DNA of 64,000 nucleotides from Streptomyces sp. TP-A0356 (GCF_001417775.1 NZ_BBZJ01000016.1:412772-476771); one strand, 5' to 3'. Positions 40,871 to 52,858 are shown, counted from the stretch's first letter. Numbers and translations are program-made. The notes: generated by a model not told the origin, from the letters alone.

Positions 40871-40936
40871 GCTCCCAGCGGTCGAGGCCGCCCGCGCCAG
40901 TCGAACCATTTCCATAAACTATGAATATAAAAATGC

Positions 40937-40942
40937 TATGCT
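40937..40942 (+). promoter_or_regulatory. Putative -10 box TATGCT for leaderless MarR gene
   Basis: TATGCT ends 6 bases before the ATG at 40949, in an unusually AT-rich stretch (about 40908-40942) that probably also contains the MarR operator. Confidence 0.5.
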
Positions 40943-40948
40943 TCGAGC

Positions 40949-41407
40949 ATGAGTCGTCAAGACACCGCTCCTGGCGCGTCCGCCGCCATCGGGGCAGCCC
41001 TCTACGGCCTGGCCACCAGGGCCGCGAGACGCCTGCCCCGGGACATGAGCCTGACGTCCGCCGCCACCCTGGCCACCCTGGACCGGACCGGCCCGCGGCG
41101 CATCACCGATCTGGCCGCGGTCGAGGGCGTCACCCAGCCCGCGATGACCGCCCTGGTCCGGGTGATGGAGGAGTCCGGCCTGGTCGAGCGGCGGGGCGAC
41201 GCTTCCGACAAGCGGGTCACGCTGGTGTGCCTGACCGAGGCCGGCGCCTCCTATGTCCGGACGCGGCGCCAGGCGGGCGTCCACGCGTTCGAGCGGTTGA
41301 TCGGCGAGCTCACCGGCGACGAGGTCGAGGCGCTGGTGGCGGCCCTTCCGGCGCTGAAGCACCTGGCAGAGCTCGAAAGCCAGGACCGCGAAGGGCCGAA
41401 GCAGTGA
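40949..41407 (+). CDS. MarR-family transcriptional regulator
   Basis: The 152-residue winged-helix dimer has LTSAATLATLDRTGPRRITDLAAVEGVTQPAMTALVRVMEESGLVERRGDASDKRVTLVCLTEAG, with the helix-turn-helix and wing Asp-Lys-Arg intact. The stop overlaps the start of an MFS exporter as GTGA, so both are one coupled transcript. By family, it likely represses the pair until a drug-like ligand binds. The AT-rich sequence just before the gene is the probable operator. Confidence 0.9.
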   Translation: MSRQDTAPGASAAIGAALYGLATRAARRLPRDMSLTSAATLATLDRTGPRRITDLAAVEGVTQPAMTALVRVMEESGLVERRGDASDKRVTLVCLTEAGASYVRTRRQAGVHAFERLIGELTGDEVEALVAALPALKHLAELESQDREGPKQ

Positions 41408-42837
41408 CCGGGCAGCCGGTCGGCGGGGGCGCGGTGAAGGCGTTCCCGGTGGCGCGTTCCGAGGCGCGGCTGCTGGTCCCCGCCCTGATGTTCATCGCTC
41501 TTGTCGTGGCGGCGGTCGCCAGCCTCGGGACGCCGCTCATCACCAGCGTGGCGACCTCGTTCCACGTCTCGCTCGGCAGCGCGCAGTGGACGCTGACCGT
41601 CGCGCTGCTCAGCGGCGCCGTCGCCACGCCGGTCCTGGGCCGGCTCGGAGCCGGCCCGCACCGGCGGGCCACGATCCTCGCCACGCTGGCGGTCGTCGTC
41701 GCCGGCAGCACGCTCACCGTGCTGCCGCTGCCCTTCGCGTGGCTGCTGGCCGGCAGGGCGGCCCAGGGCGTCGGGCTCGGGCTGACGGCGCTGATGATGG
41801 GCGTGGCCCGGGACCACCTCCCCGAGGAGCGCAGCGCGGCCGTGATCGCCCTGATCTCGGTGGTCTCGATCATCGGGGCCGGCGTCGGCTACCCGCTGGC
41901 CGCACTGCTCGCCGAGCTCGGCGGGGTACGGGCCGCCTACGGCCTCGGCCTGGTCGTCACCGCCGCCGCCCTCCTGACCGCGTGGCGCTCCATGCCCGAA
42001 GCCCCCGAAGGCCGCTCCGCCCACGTGGACGTGGCAGGCGCGGTCGTCCTGACCGCTGCGCTGCTCCTGGTGCTGTTCCTCGCCGGCGAACGGAATCTGT
42101 GGAGCCGGCACCTCGCCGTGGCGGCGGGCCTCGCCGTCGTCGCGGTGGTGCTGCTCTGCGTCTGGGCCGTCATCGAGCTGCGCAGCACGACGCCCCTGGT
42201 CGATGTGCGGGCGGTGCGGCACCCGGCGGTCGCCGGGGCGAACCTCGCCATGTTCGTCGGTGGGATCGGCATGTACCTCCTGCTCACGCTCATCACCCGG
42301 TACGCGCAGACGCCGCACGGCGCCGGCTACGGCTTCGGGCTGACGACCTTCGTCGCCGGGCTGGTCCTCATCCCGTTCTCGGTGCTGGGGTTCGTCGCCG
42401 GCAAGCTCACGCCGCGGGTCCGGACGCGGATCGCCGACCCCCTGCTCCTGGCCGGCAGCGCCGTCGTGGTCGGCAGCGGGTTCGCCCTGTTCGCGGCGGC
42501 CCGGTCGGACCTGGCCGAACTGTTCGCGGCGATGGGCGTGCTCGGCTTCGGCGTCGGCGGCTTCTCGGCCGCGATGCCCGGCGTCATCCTGGCCGTCACC
42601 CCCAAGAGCGAGACGTCGAGCGCCATGAGCTTCAACTACGTCGTCCGCAGCGTCGGGTACTCCCTGGGCAGCGCCATCGGCGGCCTGATCCTCGCCGCGG
42701 GCACCGGCCCCGGCCACCTCTTCCCCGACGACAGCGCCTACACCACCGCGGCGCTGGTCGGCATCGGCGCCATGGCGATCACGACGCTGACAAGCCTCGC
42801 TCTCGCCCGCCGACGCTCGTCCGAGACCAACCCGTAA
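41404..42837 (+). CDS. MFS multidrug-type exporter
   Basis: The 477-residue protein has 12-14 hydrophobic segments. Motif features of DHA-type drug/proton antiporters are seen, such as GRAAQGVGLGLTALMMGVARDHLPEERSAAVIALISV, with motif-C-like GAGVGYPLAALLAELGGVRAAYG. It starts at the GTG overlapping the MarR stop. Efflux of a toxic compound sensed by MarR is the natural reading. No biosynthetic genes adjoin it, so it is likely a resistance unit. Confidence 0.88.
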   Translation: MTGQPVGGGAVKAFPVARSEARLLVPALMFIALVVAAVASLGTPLITSVATSFHVSLGSAQWTLTVALLSGAVATPVLGRLGAGPHRRATILATLAVVVAGSTLTVLPLPFAWLLAGRAAQGVGLGLTALMMGVARDHLPEERSAAVIALISVVSIIGAGVGYPLAALLAELGGVRAAYGLGLVVTAAALLTAWRSMPEAPEGRSAHVDVAGAVVLTAALLLVLFLAGERNLWSRHLAVAAGLAVVAVVLLCVWAVIELRSTTPLVDVRAVRHPAVAGANLAMFVGGIGMYLLLTLITRYAQTPHGAGYGFGLTTFVAGLVLIPFSVLGFVAGKLTPRVRTRIADPLLLAGSAVVVGSGFALFAAARSDLAELFAAMGVLGFGVGGFSAAMPGVILAVTPKSETSSAMSFNYVVRSVGYSLGSAIGGLILAAGTGPGHLFPDDSAYTTAALVGIGAMAITTLTSLALARRRSSETNP

Positions 42838-42870
42838 GTCAGATGCACTCATCCCAACACTGGAGGTTCC

Positions 42871-43164
42871 ATGCCCAAGGGCTACTGGGTCAGCGCCTAC
42901 CGCACCATTTCAGACCCTGAGAAGCTGGCTGCTTACAACAAGCTGGCCGGTCCGGCCGTCGAGGCCGCGGGTGGTCGGGTCCTCGTCCGCGGCGGTCGGG
43001 TGGTGGCGCATGACGCCGGAATCGCCGAGCGCACCGTCCTGATCGAGTTCGACAGCTTCGAGCAGGCCGTCGCGGCGCACGAGAGTGCGGCCTACCAGGA
43101 GGCGCTGGTCGCCCTCTCCGACGGCGTCGAGCGCGACTTCCGCATCGTCGAAGGCATCGACTGA
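42871..43164 (+). CDS. DUF1330 ferredoxin-like-fold protein
   Basis: The 97-residue protein has GYWVSAYRTISDPEKLAAYNKLAGPAVEAAGGRVLVRGG and ERTVLIEFDSFEQAVAAHESAAYQEAL, the DUF1330 alpha/beta signature related to dimeric ferredoxin-like monooxygenases. A TGGAGG site precedes the ATG. It follows the MFS gene by 33 bases on the same strand and may be cotranscribed with MarR-MFS. Its reaction is unknown. Confidence 0.85.
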   Translation: MPKGYWVSAYRTISDPEKLAAYNKLAGPAVEAAGGRVLVRGGRVVAHDAGIAERTVLIEFDSFEQAVAAHESAAYQEALVALSDGVERDFRIVEGID

Positions 43165-43411
43165 CCGAGGTCCAGTCGGATCTTCACTGAACCTCAATCA
43201 TCACAGCCACTGTCCTCGCCCAGGACGGATCCACTCCGTGCACCCGCCCCATGCGCTAATGCAGGACTCGGGGACCACGATCAACGGACCGCCCATCGAG
43301 CTGACCCAGACCAGCTCAGCACGGTCACTGCGACCAGCTTCGTGGGAATCATTCCTGCGCGCAGTCTGCCGCTGGCCACTGACCCCGGATACTCAGGAGG
43401 AACCGAAATCC

Positions 43412-43831
43412 ATGTCGGAACGTTTACAGCGCAACCAGCTGGTGATCAACGAGTTCCGGTCCGCCGGCGGACTCGTCGGCGGTGACTTCGAGGGGGTGCC
43501 CCTCCTGCTGCTGACCACCACCGGTGCCCGCAGCGGGCAACCACGAACGATGCCCATGACTTACCTACGGGATGGAGCCCGACTCGTGGTCTTCGCCGCC
43601 AACGGCGGCAGGGAGAGTCACCCCGGCTGGTACCACAATCTGCTGGCCAACTCGGCCGCCGGCGTCGAGGTGGGCACCGAGACGTACGACGTGACGGCGA
43701 CCGAGGTCGAAGGCGCGGAGCGTGAGCGACTCTGGGCCCAGCAGCTGGAGTACACGCCCTACTTCGCCGGATTTCAGGAGCGGGCCGGACGTCGCATACC
43801 CGTTGTCGCGCTGACGCGTACAGCCGACTGA
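43412..43831 (+). CDS. Deazaflavin (F420)-dependent nitroreductase-family protein
   Basis: The 139-residue protein has LLLLTTTGARSGQPRTMPMTYLRDGARLVVFAANGGRESHPGWYHNLLANSAAGVEVGTETYDV, the Ddn/DUF385 split-barrel motif that binds F420 in actinobacteria. The substrate is unknown; relatives reduce quinones and nitro-aromatics. AGGAGG is about 15 bases before the ATG. The 247-base gap upstream shows no gene. Confidence 0.86.
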   Translation: MSERLQRNQLVINEFRSAGGLVGGDFEGVPLLLLTTTGARSGQPRTMPMTYLRDGARLVVFAANGGRESHPGWYHNLLANSAAGVEVGTETYDVTATEVEGAERERLWAQQLEYTPYFAGFQERAGRRIPVVALTRTAD

Positions 43832-43845
43832 CCCGGCCGTCCCAC

Positions 43846-43874
43846 GGAGCCCCCGCCACGTGGTCGGGGGCTCC
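43846..43874. terminator. Hairpin terminator
   Basis: GGAGCCCCC (43846-43854) pairs perfectly with GGGGGCTCC (43866-43874), between two convergent genes. Confidence 0.75.
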
Positions 43875-43941
43875 CTTCCACGTCACCTTCGCTGAGATCG
43901 GTCAACGTTCGCTGAGACCGGACAGGGACGACCGTCTCGTC

Positions 43942-44739
43942 TCACTCGAGCCCGGACAGCCCCTGGTGGCCGTGCCGGCCGAGGGTCTCCACGGGGGTCG
44001 CGCCGGGGCGGGTCCACTGCGGCACGGGGCGGCTGGTCGGGCCCCAGGTGGCGTTCCCGTCCGCGTCCGAGCGCCAGGACCAGCACGGGCCGCGCCCCTG
44101 GGGCCAGCCCTCGGGGTTGTCCTCCCACGCCTCGCCGCGGCCGTAGGGCGTCATGTCGAGCAGGCCGAGGGACCCGTTGACCCGCTCGTTGCCACGGCCC
44201 GTCGTGGAGTAGGTGAGGAACACGCGGTCGCCGTCGCGCAGGAAACAGGTGAGGTAACCCATGGGGCCCCCGACCGGCGCGTGCACGTCGCGCACCGAGT
44301 ACCAGGGCTGGGTGTAGCCCATGAACTCGACGTAAGACGCCACCTCGTCCCACCGGCCCGTCGTCAGGATGGCGAACGAGACGCCGCGGGCGTTGAGGTA
44401 GACGGCGTCCTTCAGGTGCCAGGCCGTGGTGGTGCAGCCCTCGCACTGCCCCTGGTGCGGCGCGCCGTCGTACCACATGTGCTTGTAGACCACGAGCTCG
44501 TCGCGGCCCTGGAACAGGTCCAGGAACGGGACCGGGCCGTCAGGTCCGACGACCTCGACCGTCCCGTCGAGCTCCACCATCGGCAGTCGGCGGCGGGCCG
44601 CGGCGAGGGCGTCGCCCTCGTGGGTGTGGGCCTTCTCGCGGACCAGAAGCTCGTCACGGGCGGTCTGCCAGGTGGCCAGGTCGACGACGGGCGGGCGGCC
44701 GGGCAGCGCGGCGGTCGGGTCGCTCGGCGTGGTTGTCAT
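43942..44739 (-). CDS. DUF899 thioredoxin-fold protein
   Basis: The 265-residue protein has ARDELLVREKAHTHEGDALAAARRRLPMVELD, then LVVYKHMWYDGAPHQGQCEGCTTTAWHL, a thioredoxin-like fold with a CxxC pair, and YGRGEAWEDNPEGWPQGR near the end. DUF899 proteins are thought to be redox proteins; some are called aminoglycoside-related in error. GGAGGACACC precedes the ATG. No neighbours suggest a partner. Confidence 0.85.
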   Translation of the reverse strand: MTTTPSDPTAALPGRPPVVDLATWQTARDELLVREKAHTHEGDALAAARRRLPMVELDGTVEVVGPDGPVPFLDLFQGRDELVVYKHMWYDGAPHQGQCEGCTTTAWHLKDAVYLNARGVSFAILTTGRWDEVASYVEFMGYTQPWYSVRDVHAPVGGPMGYLTCFLRDGDRVFLTYSTTGRGNERVNGSLGLLDMTPYGRGEAWEDNPEGWPQGRGPCWSWRSDADGNATWGPTSRPVPQWTRPGATPVETLGRHGHQGLSGLE

Positions 44740-45171
44740 GGTGTCCTCCGTGGTGTCTCGTGCCGGGCAGCCTCGTACGGCGTCCTACGACGGTCACCGG
44801 AACAGACTCGCGACCCGGCCGGAACTCATCGCGGCAAAGGGCACCCGCGGCGTGTCTCGATCCATCCCAGTCCACGCAGGTCAGTGCCATGCGGACGACC
44901 GACTTCGTTGAGACGCGCGGGTCCGGCCACCTGTGGCCCGCGAGGTCGACCACGCCGAGACCGCGTTCGCCCGCCGCCTGCCCGAGGGCGGCGCTGTTTC
45001 TTCCCGAACGTCGGCATCGACGGGTCCGCACGGAACTCCGCGGCAACCGCGCCCTACTCACGGGAGGCGCGGTCACCGTCATCGAGGGCGAACTGCTCGC
45101 GTGACAGCACGACAGGGGCGTAACAGCACGACAGGGGCGACGAACACCTCGTACGCCCCTGCCCCGATCCT
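44740..45171. other. Gap with a possible decayed ORF
   Basis: No intact gene is seen. On the plus strand, VDHAETAFARRLPEGGA (about 44945-44995) and then, in another frame, RTELRGNRALLTGGAVTVIEGELLA (to 45104) look like two frames of one lost gene. I cannot name the family. Confidence 0.35.
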
Positions 45172-45972
45172 TCACGCCGTCGGCAGCCAGCCCACCTTGC
45201 CCGCCAGCAGTGCGTACCCCACGAATGCCCCGATGTCGAGCAGCGAGTGGGCCACCACCAGGGGACCGACCCGCCCCCAGCGCCGGTACAGACAGACGAA
45301 GACCACGCCCATCACCATGTTGCCCAGGAACCCGCCGATGCCCTGGTAGAGGTGGTACGAACCGCGCAGCACCGAGCTGGCCACCAGGGCGGTGCCCGGG
45401 GTCCAGCCCAACTGGCCGAGCCGGCGCAGCAGATAGCCGACGACGATGACCTCTTCGAGGACCGCGTTCTGCACCGCCGAGAGCACCAGCACGGGGAACT
45501 TCCACCACACGTCGGGCAGCGCCTCCGGCACCACCGTGAGGTTGGCGCCCAGGCCCCGGGCGGCCAGGTAGAACGCGATGCCCGTCGAGCCGATCACGGC
45601 GGCGATCGCCGCCCCGCGCCCGAGGTCCGGCCAGGGCCGCGTCCGGTCGAAGCCGAGGGTGCGCAGCGACGCGCCCTCCCGCAGCAGGAAGTGCGCGACG
45701 AGCGCGACCGGCACCAGCGCCGACGCGATCCCGAAGAGCTGCCAGGCGAGATCGAGCCAGGGCCGGCCGGGGGCGGCCGAGGCGTTGAGGGTGGCCGCCT
45801 GCTCCTTGAGATTGCCCGGCTTGGTGACCGACCCCACAAAGCTGATCAGGGCGGAGACCCCGCTGGCACCGAGCGAGAGCCCCAGAACCAGCAGCGTCTC
45901 GTCCCGGAGAATCCGTCGCGTCGGCCGTTCCGCCGGATGGGAATCGGCCACCGACCCTGCCTCCACCTGCAC
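45172..45972 (-). CDS. CPBP (CAAX/bacteriocin-processing) intramembrane protease
   Basis: The 266-residue protein has seven or eight hydrophobic helices and the CPBP (Abi) motifs: EE in LEEVIVVGYLLRRLG, then RGSYHLYQGIGGFLGNMVMG, where His and Tyr lie in motif 2, and HSLLDIGAF for motif 3. These are glutamate-type intramembrane proteases related to Rce1. The substrate is unknown. The GTG at 45972, after GGAGGCGAA, is preferred to the ATG at 46008. Confidence 0.86.
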   Translation of the reverse strand: MQVEAGSVADSHPAERPTRRILRDETLLVLGLSLGASGVSALISFVGSVTKPGNLKEQAATLNASAAPGRPWLDLAWQLFGIASALVPVALVAHFLLREGASLRTLGFDRTRPWPDLGRGAAIAAVIGSTGIAFYLAARGLGANLTVVPEALPDVWWKFPVLVLSAVQNAVLEEVIVVGYLLRRLGQLGWTPGTALVASSVLRGSYHLYQGIGGFLGNMVMGVVFVCLYRRWGRVGPLVVAHSLLDIGAFVGYALLAGKVGWLPTA

Positions 45973-46305
45973 TTCGCCTCCAGTTGAGCGATCCCGCCTC
46001 GTCCCCATCTTCGCCCCGCCAGGGTCACGCAGGTGACGAAGATCGTGCGCGGCAGGCCGTTCGGGGACGCGGCACAGGGCGTACCTCACCCTTCGCATGG
46101 CCATACGGCTGCTGCACGGCACCGGTCTCGACCGGGACCGTCGTCGATGCTGGGAGGACACCACCGTCCTGGCGGGTCACAGCTTGCCCGATGGCCGCGG
46201 AGCGCGCGCGGCCGACCCCCTGCGCGCGGCGACGGTCCTCGTCCTCACCGTCGCTCACCGTCGCTGCGGGCACGGAGGCCCTGGTTGCCGGGCGGCGACG
46301 GGCGT
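45973..46305. other. Intergenic region without a recognisable gene
   Basis: It lies between the CPBP protease start and the 3' end of the glutamate-cysteine-ligase gene. Open frames exist on both strands, but none has a ribosome-binding site or a recognisable family. The left part must contain the protease promoter. Confidence 0.5.
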
Positions 46306-46374
46306 CCGGCCGCTCACCCCAGCAGCACCCGGCCGCTCACGCCAGCAGCACCCGGCCGCTCACCCCAGCAGCAC
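46306..46374. repeat. Three 23-base tandem repeats across a stop codon
   Basis: Three near-identical 23-base units (period checked at 46308, 46331 and 46354) cover the 3' end of the glutamate-cysteine-ligase gene. Each unit would supply the last codons of the protein. The stop used at 46360 lies in the third unit. Confidence 0.8.
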
Positions 46375-47877
46375 CGGTTCCGGTAACCCGACCGGCCAGG
46401 TGTGCACGGGCTCTCCCACCTGCATGAGCTGGCTGTACCGGCGTGTCGTCTCGGCCAGCGCGGCGTCCCGGTCGAGCCCCCGCTCCAGGGCCCGGTGGAA
46501 GGTGGCGGCCTGCCAGCCGGCGCCGTTCACGCGCAGCCGGCACCGCTCCTCGATCACGCCGAGGTAGAAGTCCCGGTCGGCCGGCTCGACACCCCATGCG
46601 TCGAGCCCGGCCTCGGCCAGCGGCAGCAGTTCGTCGCGTACGAGGTCCACGGCGTCCACTTCGGCGATCCCCCCGTGCCGGCCGGACCGCGGCCACCGCA
46701 GGCGTGCCTCGATGCCATGGCGGCAGGCCGCGTCGAAGTTGGCGGCGGCGGCCTCGAACGGCAGCTTCGTCCACACCGGCCGCGCCTCATCCGCGAGAGC
46801 ACGGACGACGCCGTAGTAGAAGGCCGTGTTGGCGAGCACGTCGGTGACGGTGGGACCGGCGGGCAGCACCCGGTTCTCGACCCGCAGATGGGGGACACCG
46901 TCGGCGATGCCGTAGACGGGCCGGTTCCAGCGGTAGACCGTGCCGTTGTGCAGGACGAGTTCGGCGAGCTTGGGGACGCCTCCCTCGTCGAGGACGCGCA
47001 GGGGATCCTCGTCGTCGCAGATCGGCAGCAGCGGGGGGAAGTAGCGCAGGTTCTCCTCGAACAGCTCGTAGGCCGACGTGATCCACCGCTCCCCGAACCA
47101 GGTGCGCGGCCGCACGCCCTGCGCCTGCAGTTCGGGCGGCCGGGTGTCGGTGGACTGCTGGAACAGCGGTGGCCGGGACTCGCGCCACAGCTCACGGCCG
47201 AACAGGAACGGCGAGTTGGCGCCGAGGGCGACCTGCGCCGCCGCGACCGCCTGCGCCGCGTTCCACACATCGGCGAAGCGGGCCGGGGTGACCTGGAGGT
47301 GCAGTTGGACCGAGGTGCAGGCGGCTTCGGGCGCGATCGATCGCGAGGTGCACACGAGCCGCTCCACACCGTCGATGTCCAGCGTGAAGTCCTCGCCGCG
47401 CGCGGCCACGATCTGGTCGTTGAGGAGGGTGTAGCGATCGACGGCGGAGAGGTTGGAGGAGACCAGGTCGTCCCGGCCGAGCGTGGGCAGAATGCCGATC
47501 ATCACGATTCCGGCGTCGACCTCCTTCGCCTTACGGTCGGCATAGGCCAGCGAGGTGCGCAACTCCTCGGCAAGCCGGTCGAATACCCTGCCGCCCAACC
47601 GGTGTGGAGCTATGTTGACTTCCAGGTTGAACATGGCGAGTTCTGTTTGGAAGTCTCGGCTGGCAATCCTTTCGAGCACTTGCGCATTCATCATTCTCGG
47701 CAGACCGTCGGGTCCGACGAGATTCAATTCGATCTCCAGACCCATGAGGTTCTTGGGCCGATCGAACCGCTTCTCCTCCAGCAGGCGCGCCAGTCCCGTC
47801 AGACACTGCCTGAGCTTGCTGCGGTAGCGCTGACGAGCGGACAGGTCGAAGGACCCTGCCACGACCTTCTCTCCCAT
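46360..47877 (-). CDS. Glutamate-cysteine-ligase-family carboxylate-amine ligase
   Basis: The 505-residue protein belongs to the GCS2-like superfamily: LMGLEIELNLVGPDG (Mg/ATP-binding Glu), ELAMFNLEVNIAPHRLGG, PEAACTSVQLHLQVTP and VYRWNRPVYG. Members make gamma-glutamyl bonds, and the actinobacterial set includes EgtA and uncharacterised ligases. It is longer than YbdK-type enzymes and has no ergothioneine genes beside it, so the acceptor amine is not known. AGGAGG lies about 10 bases before the ATG at 47877. Tandem repeats cover its stop. Confidence 0.83.
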   Translation of the reverse strand: MGEKVVAGSFDLSARQRYRSKLRQCLTGLARLLEEKRFDRPKNLMGLEIELNLVGPDGLPRMMNAQVLERIASRDFQTELAMFNLEVNIAPHRLGGRVFDRLAEELRTSLAYADRKAKEVDAGIVMIGILPTLGRDDLVSSNLSAVDRYTLLNDQIVAARGEDFTLDIDGVERLVCTSRSIAPEAACTSVQLHLQVTPARFADVWNAAQAVAAAQVALGANSPFLFGRELWRESRPPLFQQSTDTRPPELQAQGVRPRTWFGERWITSAYELFEENLRYFPPLLPICDDEDPLRVLDEGGVPKLAELVLHNGTVYRWNRPVYGIADGVPHLRVENRVLPAGPTVTDVLANTAFYYGVVRALADEARPVWTKLPFEAAAANFDAACRHGIEARLRWPRSGRHGGIAEVDAVDLVRDELLPLAEAGLDAWGVEPADRDFYLGVIEERCRLRVNGAGWQAATFHRALERGLDRDAALAETTRRYSQLMQVGEPVHTWPVGLPEPVLLG

Positions 47878-48423
47878 CGAAAGCATCCCTCCTAAGATGG
47901 GCAGGCCGACGAGCCGGCCGCTGCTGTGCGGGGTCACGGTGGATGATGCCCCGACAGGACGATCGATAACGTCCCGCCGCGCGGCCGTCGCCCGCTACGC
48001 TGGGAGCGCGGCATCTCCGGGCACATTCACAAGGCATGAGGCAACATGCAATTTCACGGTGCAACCAGCTCGTGAAAAACGCCGACGAGAATCGGCCGAC
48101 CGCTACGCGTGAGTATTCCGAGGTCGCGGTCACGGCACCGGCACAGTACCGGGACGAATCCCGCTCATCGCCGACCGAATATCCCCTTGTTCGTCATACG
48201 CGGGACGACTAGACGAAACACTGCATGAACACCCGTCGTATAAACTTTGCGGACGGGGCAGAGAATTGGCGCACGCGGTCCTGAGCCCTGTCGCCACAGC
48301 GCCGCCATTCGCCCGGGCACCATCCCCCGCCCCTCTGACCCCGAGAGCTGACAGCGCCGTCCGCCCGCCCAGCCCCACCACGCCCTCGCTTCACCGTGCC
48401 TGTCGAATGAGAGGCGACCCACC
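47878..48423. other. Long divergent intergenic region
   Basis: No gene is seen in these 546 bases. An AT-richer stretch at about 48225-48250 contains TATAAACTTT and may be the promoter for the hypothetical gene at 48424. The left part is the leader of the glutamate-cysteine-ligase gene. Confidence 0.5.
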
Positions 48424-49008
48424 ATGCACCTGCAGGTCCCCCCGGCTCCCGCGCCCGCTCTCCGCTCCGTCCTCACGGCACTCGGTTCCCCCACCGCGGT
48501 CCGCGAGGCTCCCACCCCGTCCCTGCGTACGGCCCAGGGACCCGTGACACCCGAACTGCCGCTGCCGGTCCATGTGCTGGACCGGATCACCCCGGCGGGT
48601 GGCTGGGCCACCCGGCTCGCCGGGTGGCGATTCCTCATCCGCTGCGGCGACCGCGCCGTCGCCGCGGCGGACACCATGCTGACCCCCGACGGCTGGGCCT
48701 TCTCGCGCTTCTTCGAGGGCCCCTACGTCGCCGCCACCGAGCGCGCCGTGCAGCAGGCGGAGACCATGACGGAGTCCTACCAGGCCCGGCTGCTGTCCGT
48801 ACCCGAGCTGTACATGCTCACCCTGTGGCTGCACGGCGACACCACCGCCGACGGCGCGACGGGCGATCCGGCCGCGACCGACCTGCTGGTACCGCTCGCG
48901 CCCGCTCCGCCCGGCATCGCGGCCCACCGGCCGCACCGCGTCGCGGACCTCCTCCCGGTGCTCACCCTCCGGCTGACCCGGGCCCCGCTGCTGGGCTCAC
49001 CCGCGTAG
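48424..49008 (+). CDS. Conserved Streptomyces hypothetical protein
   Basis: The 194-residue protein has no family I can name. The middle section is recognisably folded: WRFLIRCGDRAVAAADTMLTPDGWAFSRFFEGPYVAATERAVQQAETM, then a helix LSVPELYMLTLWLHGD. The ends are Pro/Ala/Leu-rich. It has no signal peptide or membrane segment. It is followed by a strong terminator. Its position beside gcvP is typical of the Streptomyces core region. Confidence 0.65.
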   Translation: MHLQVPPAPAPALRSVLTALGSPTAVREAPTPSLRTAQGPVTPELPLPVHVLDRITPAGGWATRLAGWRFLIRCGDRAVAAADTMLTPDGWAFSRFFEGPYVAATERAVQQAETMTESYQARLLSVPELYMLTLWLHGDTTADGATGDPAATDLLVPLAPAPPGIAAHRPHRVADLLPVLTLRLTRAPLLGSPA

Positions 49009-49019
49009 CGTCCGCCTCG

Positions 49020-49055
49020 ACGTGCCCCGCGGCCGAAGAAGGCCGCGGGGCACGT
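49020..49055. terminator. Perfect 15-base hairpin terminator
   Basis: ACGTGCCCCGCGGCC (49020-49034) pairs perfectly with 49041-49055 around a 6-base GAAGAA loop. It follows the hypothetical gene. From here to 49328 I see only promoter-type sequence for the next gene. Confidence 0.85.
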
Positions 49056-49403
49056 CGTATGTCAGGGTCACCGAACACTCCCACCCTGTCGCTCATTCGT
49101 GTCATATCACGCTCGTACGAGGGACAATGCGCTGGTCGGGCCACCTGGACTAGCCCCTTCCGGCCACTGCGAACCACCCGAAGTGACCGGGGAGTCGAGG
49201 TGAACCGTCCGCGCGGGTGATGCGTCATCAACCTGTAAGAAGCGGTGCTGCGAAATCGCTGCGGATTGACGCCCGTAGGGCAACACTGGGTTCACAGACC
49301 GACGTATCACCGACGGGGGGGAGCGGCCATGGGTCACATCACGAGCCGCGGGACAGACGCACCAGCCAACTCACACACGACAGAGCGAAAGATCCCATCC
49401 ACC

Positions 49404-49610
49404 ATGTGCCAGCACCAGCCTCCGTGTCCGACAGCCGAATCCGCCGACCGGGAGTCCGCCCGTCTGATGGCGCACCATCCGGAGCAGGGGTGGAGCCTGC
49501 TGTGCAACGGCGTTCTGCTCTTCGAGGACACGGGTGAGCTTCTGCCCGACGGCCAGATCATCGCGCCGCACCGCCCTCTGGGCACCGACCACGTGATGAC
49601 GGCCGCCTGA
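49404..49610 (+). CDS. DUF5999 small cysteine-containing protein
   Basis: The 68-residue core begins MCQHQPPCPTAESADRESARLMAHHPEQGWSLLCNGVLLFEDTGELLPDG, conserved in Streptomyces. Three Cys and nearby His residues suggest a metal or redox site. The ATG at 49404 matches the family start, but the upstream in-frame ATG at 49329 has a stronger GGGGGAG ribosome-binding site and would add 25 residues. The true start therefore needs proof. Function is unknown. Confidence 0.75.
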   Translation: MCQHQPPCPTAESADRESARLMAHHPEQGWSLLCNGVLLFEDTGELLPDGQIIAPHRPLGTDHVMTAA

Positions 49611-49648
49611 GCCGGGCACACCAGGGCACGCGCTGCCCTGAGATACGA

Positions 49649-49685
49649 GGGGCCGGCCCGGAGACATACGCTCCGAACCGGCCCC
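49649..49685. terminator. Hairpin terminator between DUF5999 and gcvP
   Basis: GGGGCCGG (49649-49656) pairs with CCGGCCCC (49678-49685), with inner CGGAG/CTCCG pairing. It lies between convergent stops. Confidence 0.7.
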
Positions 49686-49704
49686 GACGCGTGTCCGAGG
49701 GTGA

Positions 49705-52590
<2,886 letters not shown>

Positions 52591-52593
52591 TGC

Positions 52594-52603
52594 GGAGGCC
52601 TCC
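52594..52603 (-). promoter_or_regulatory. Shine-Dalgarno embedded in a palindrome (riboswitch expression platform)
   Basis: GGAGGCCTCC is self-complementary and holds the gcvP ribosome-binding site. GGGGGAGGCC at the end of the second aptamer (52651-52660) contains a copy of the same arm, so it could compete for the GGCCTCC half and expose or hide the site. The mechanism is inferred. Confidence 0.45.
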
Positions 52604-52649
52604 TGGTCTGGCGCGACCTTCGAGGGGCACCACGGCGCGGGTACCCCGA

Positions 52650-52858
52650 CGGCCTCCCCCTCTGTCATCTCGACCTGAGAGCTTCACCGGCCCGCCCGAG
52701 GGCGCTCCGGCTTTCACCGTCGGTGAGAGCGGGCGCCGTCGACACCCGCCCTGCTTTCCAGAGTGACCTCGTCCGTGCGGTACGTGGGCCTGAGAGATTC
52801 CGGGGAGGATTTGCTCCTTCGGCGCCTCCGGATCACTCCGGAGGACTCTCCCGCACGG
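52650..52858 (-). ncRNA. Tandem glycine riboswitch
   Basis: Read on the minus strand, the leader has the glycine-aptamer consensus twice. Aptamer 1 has GCGGGAGAGT, GGCGCCGAAGGAGCAA and ATCTCTCAGGC, then ACCGCACGGACGAGG. Aptamer 2 has CACTCTGGAAAGC, CACCGACGGTGAAAGCC, AAGCTCTCAGG and GACAGAGGGGGAGG. The two are separated by a short linker, as in cooperative tandem switches. It lies directly upstream of gcvP and is expected to activate it when glycine is bound. Confidence 0.95.

Noticed and set aside
46097..46567. Plus-strand ORF across the 23-base repeats
   Set aside because: No ribosome-binding site; its second half is antisense to the ligase gene and repeat-derived.
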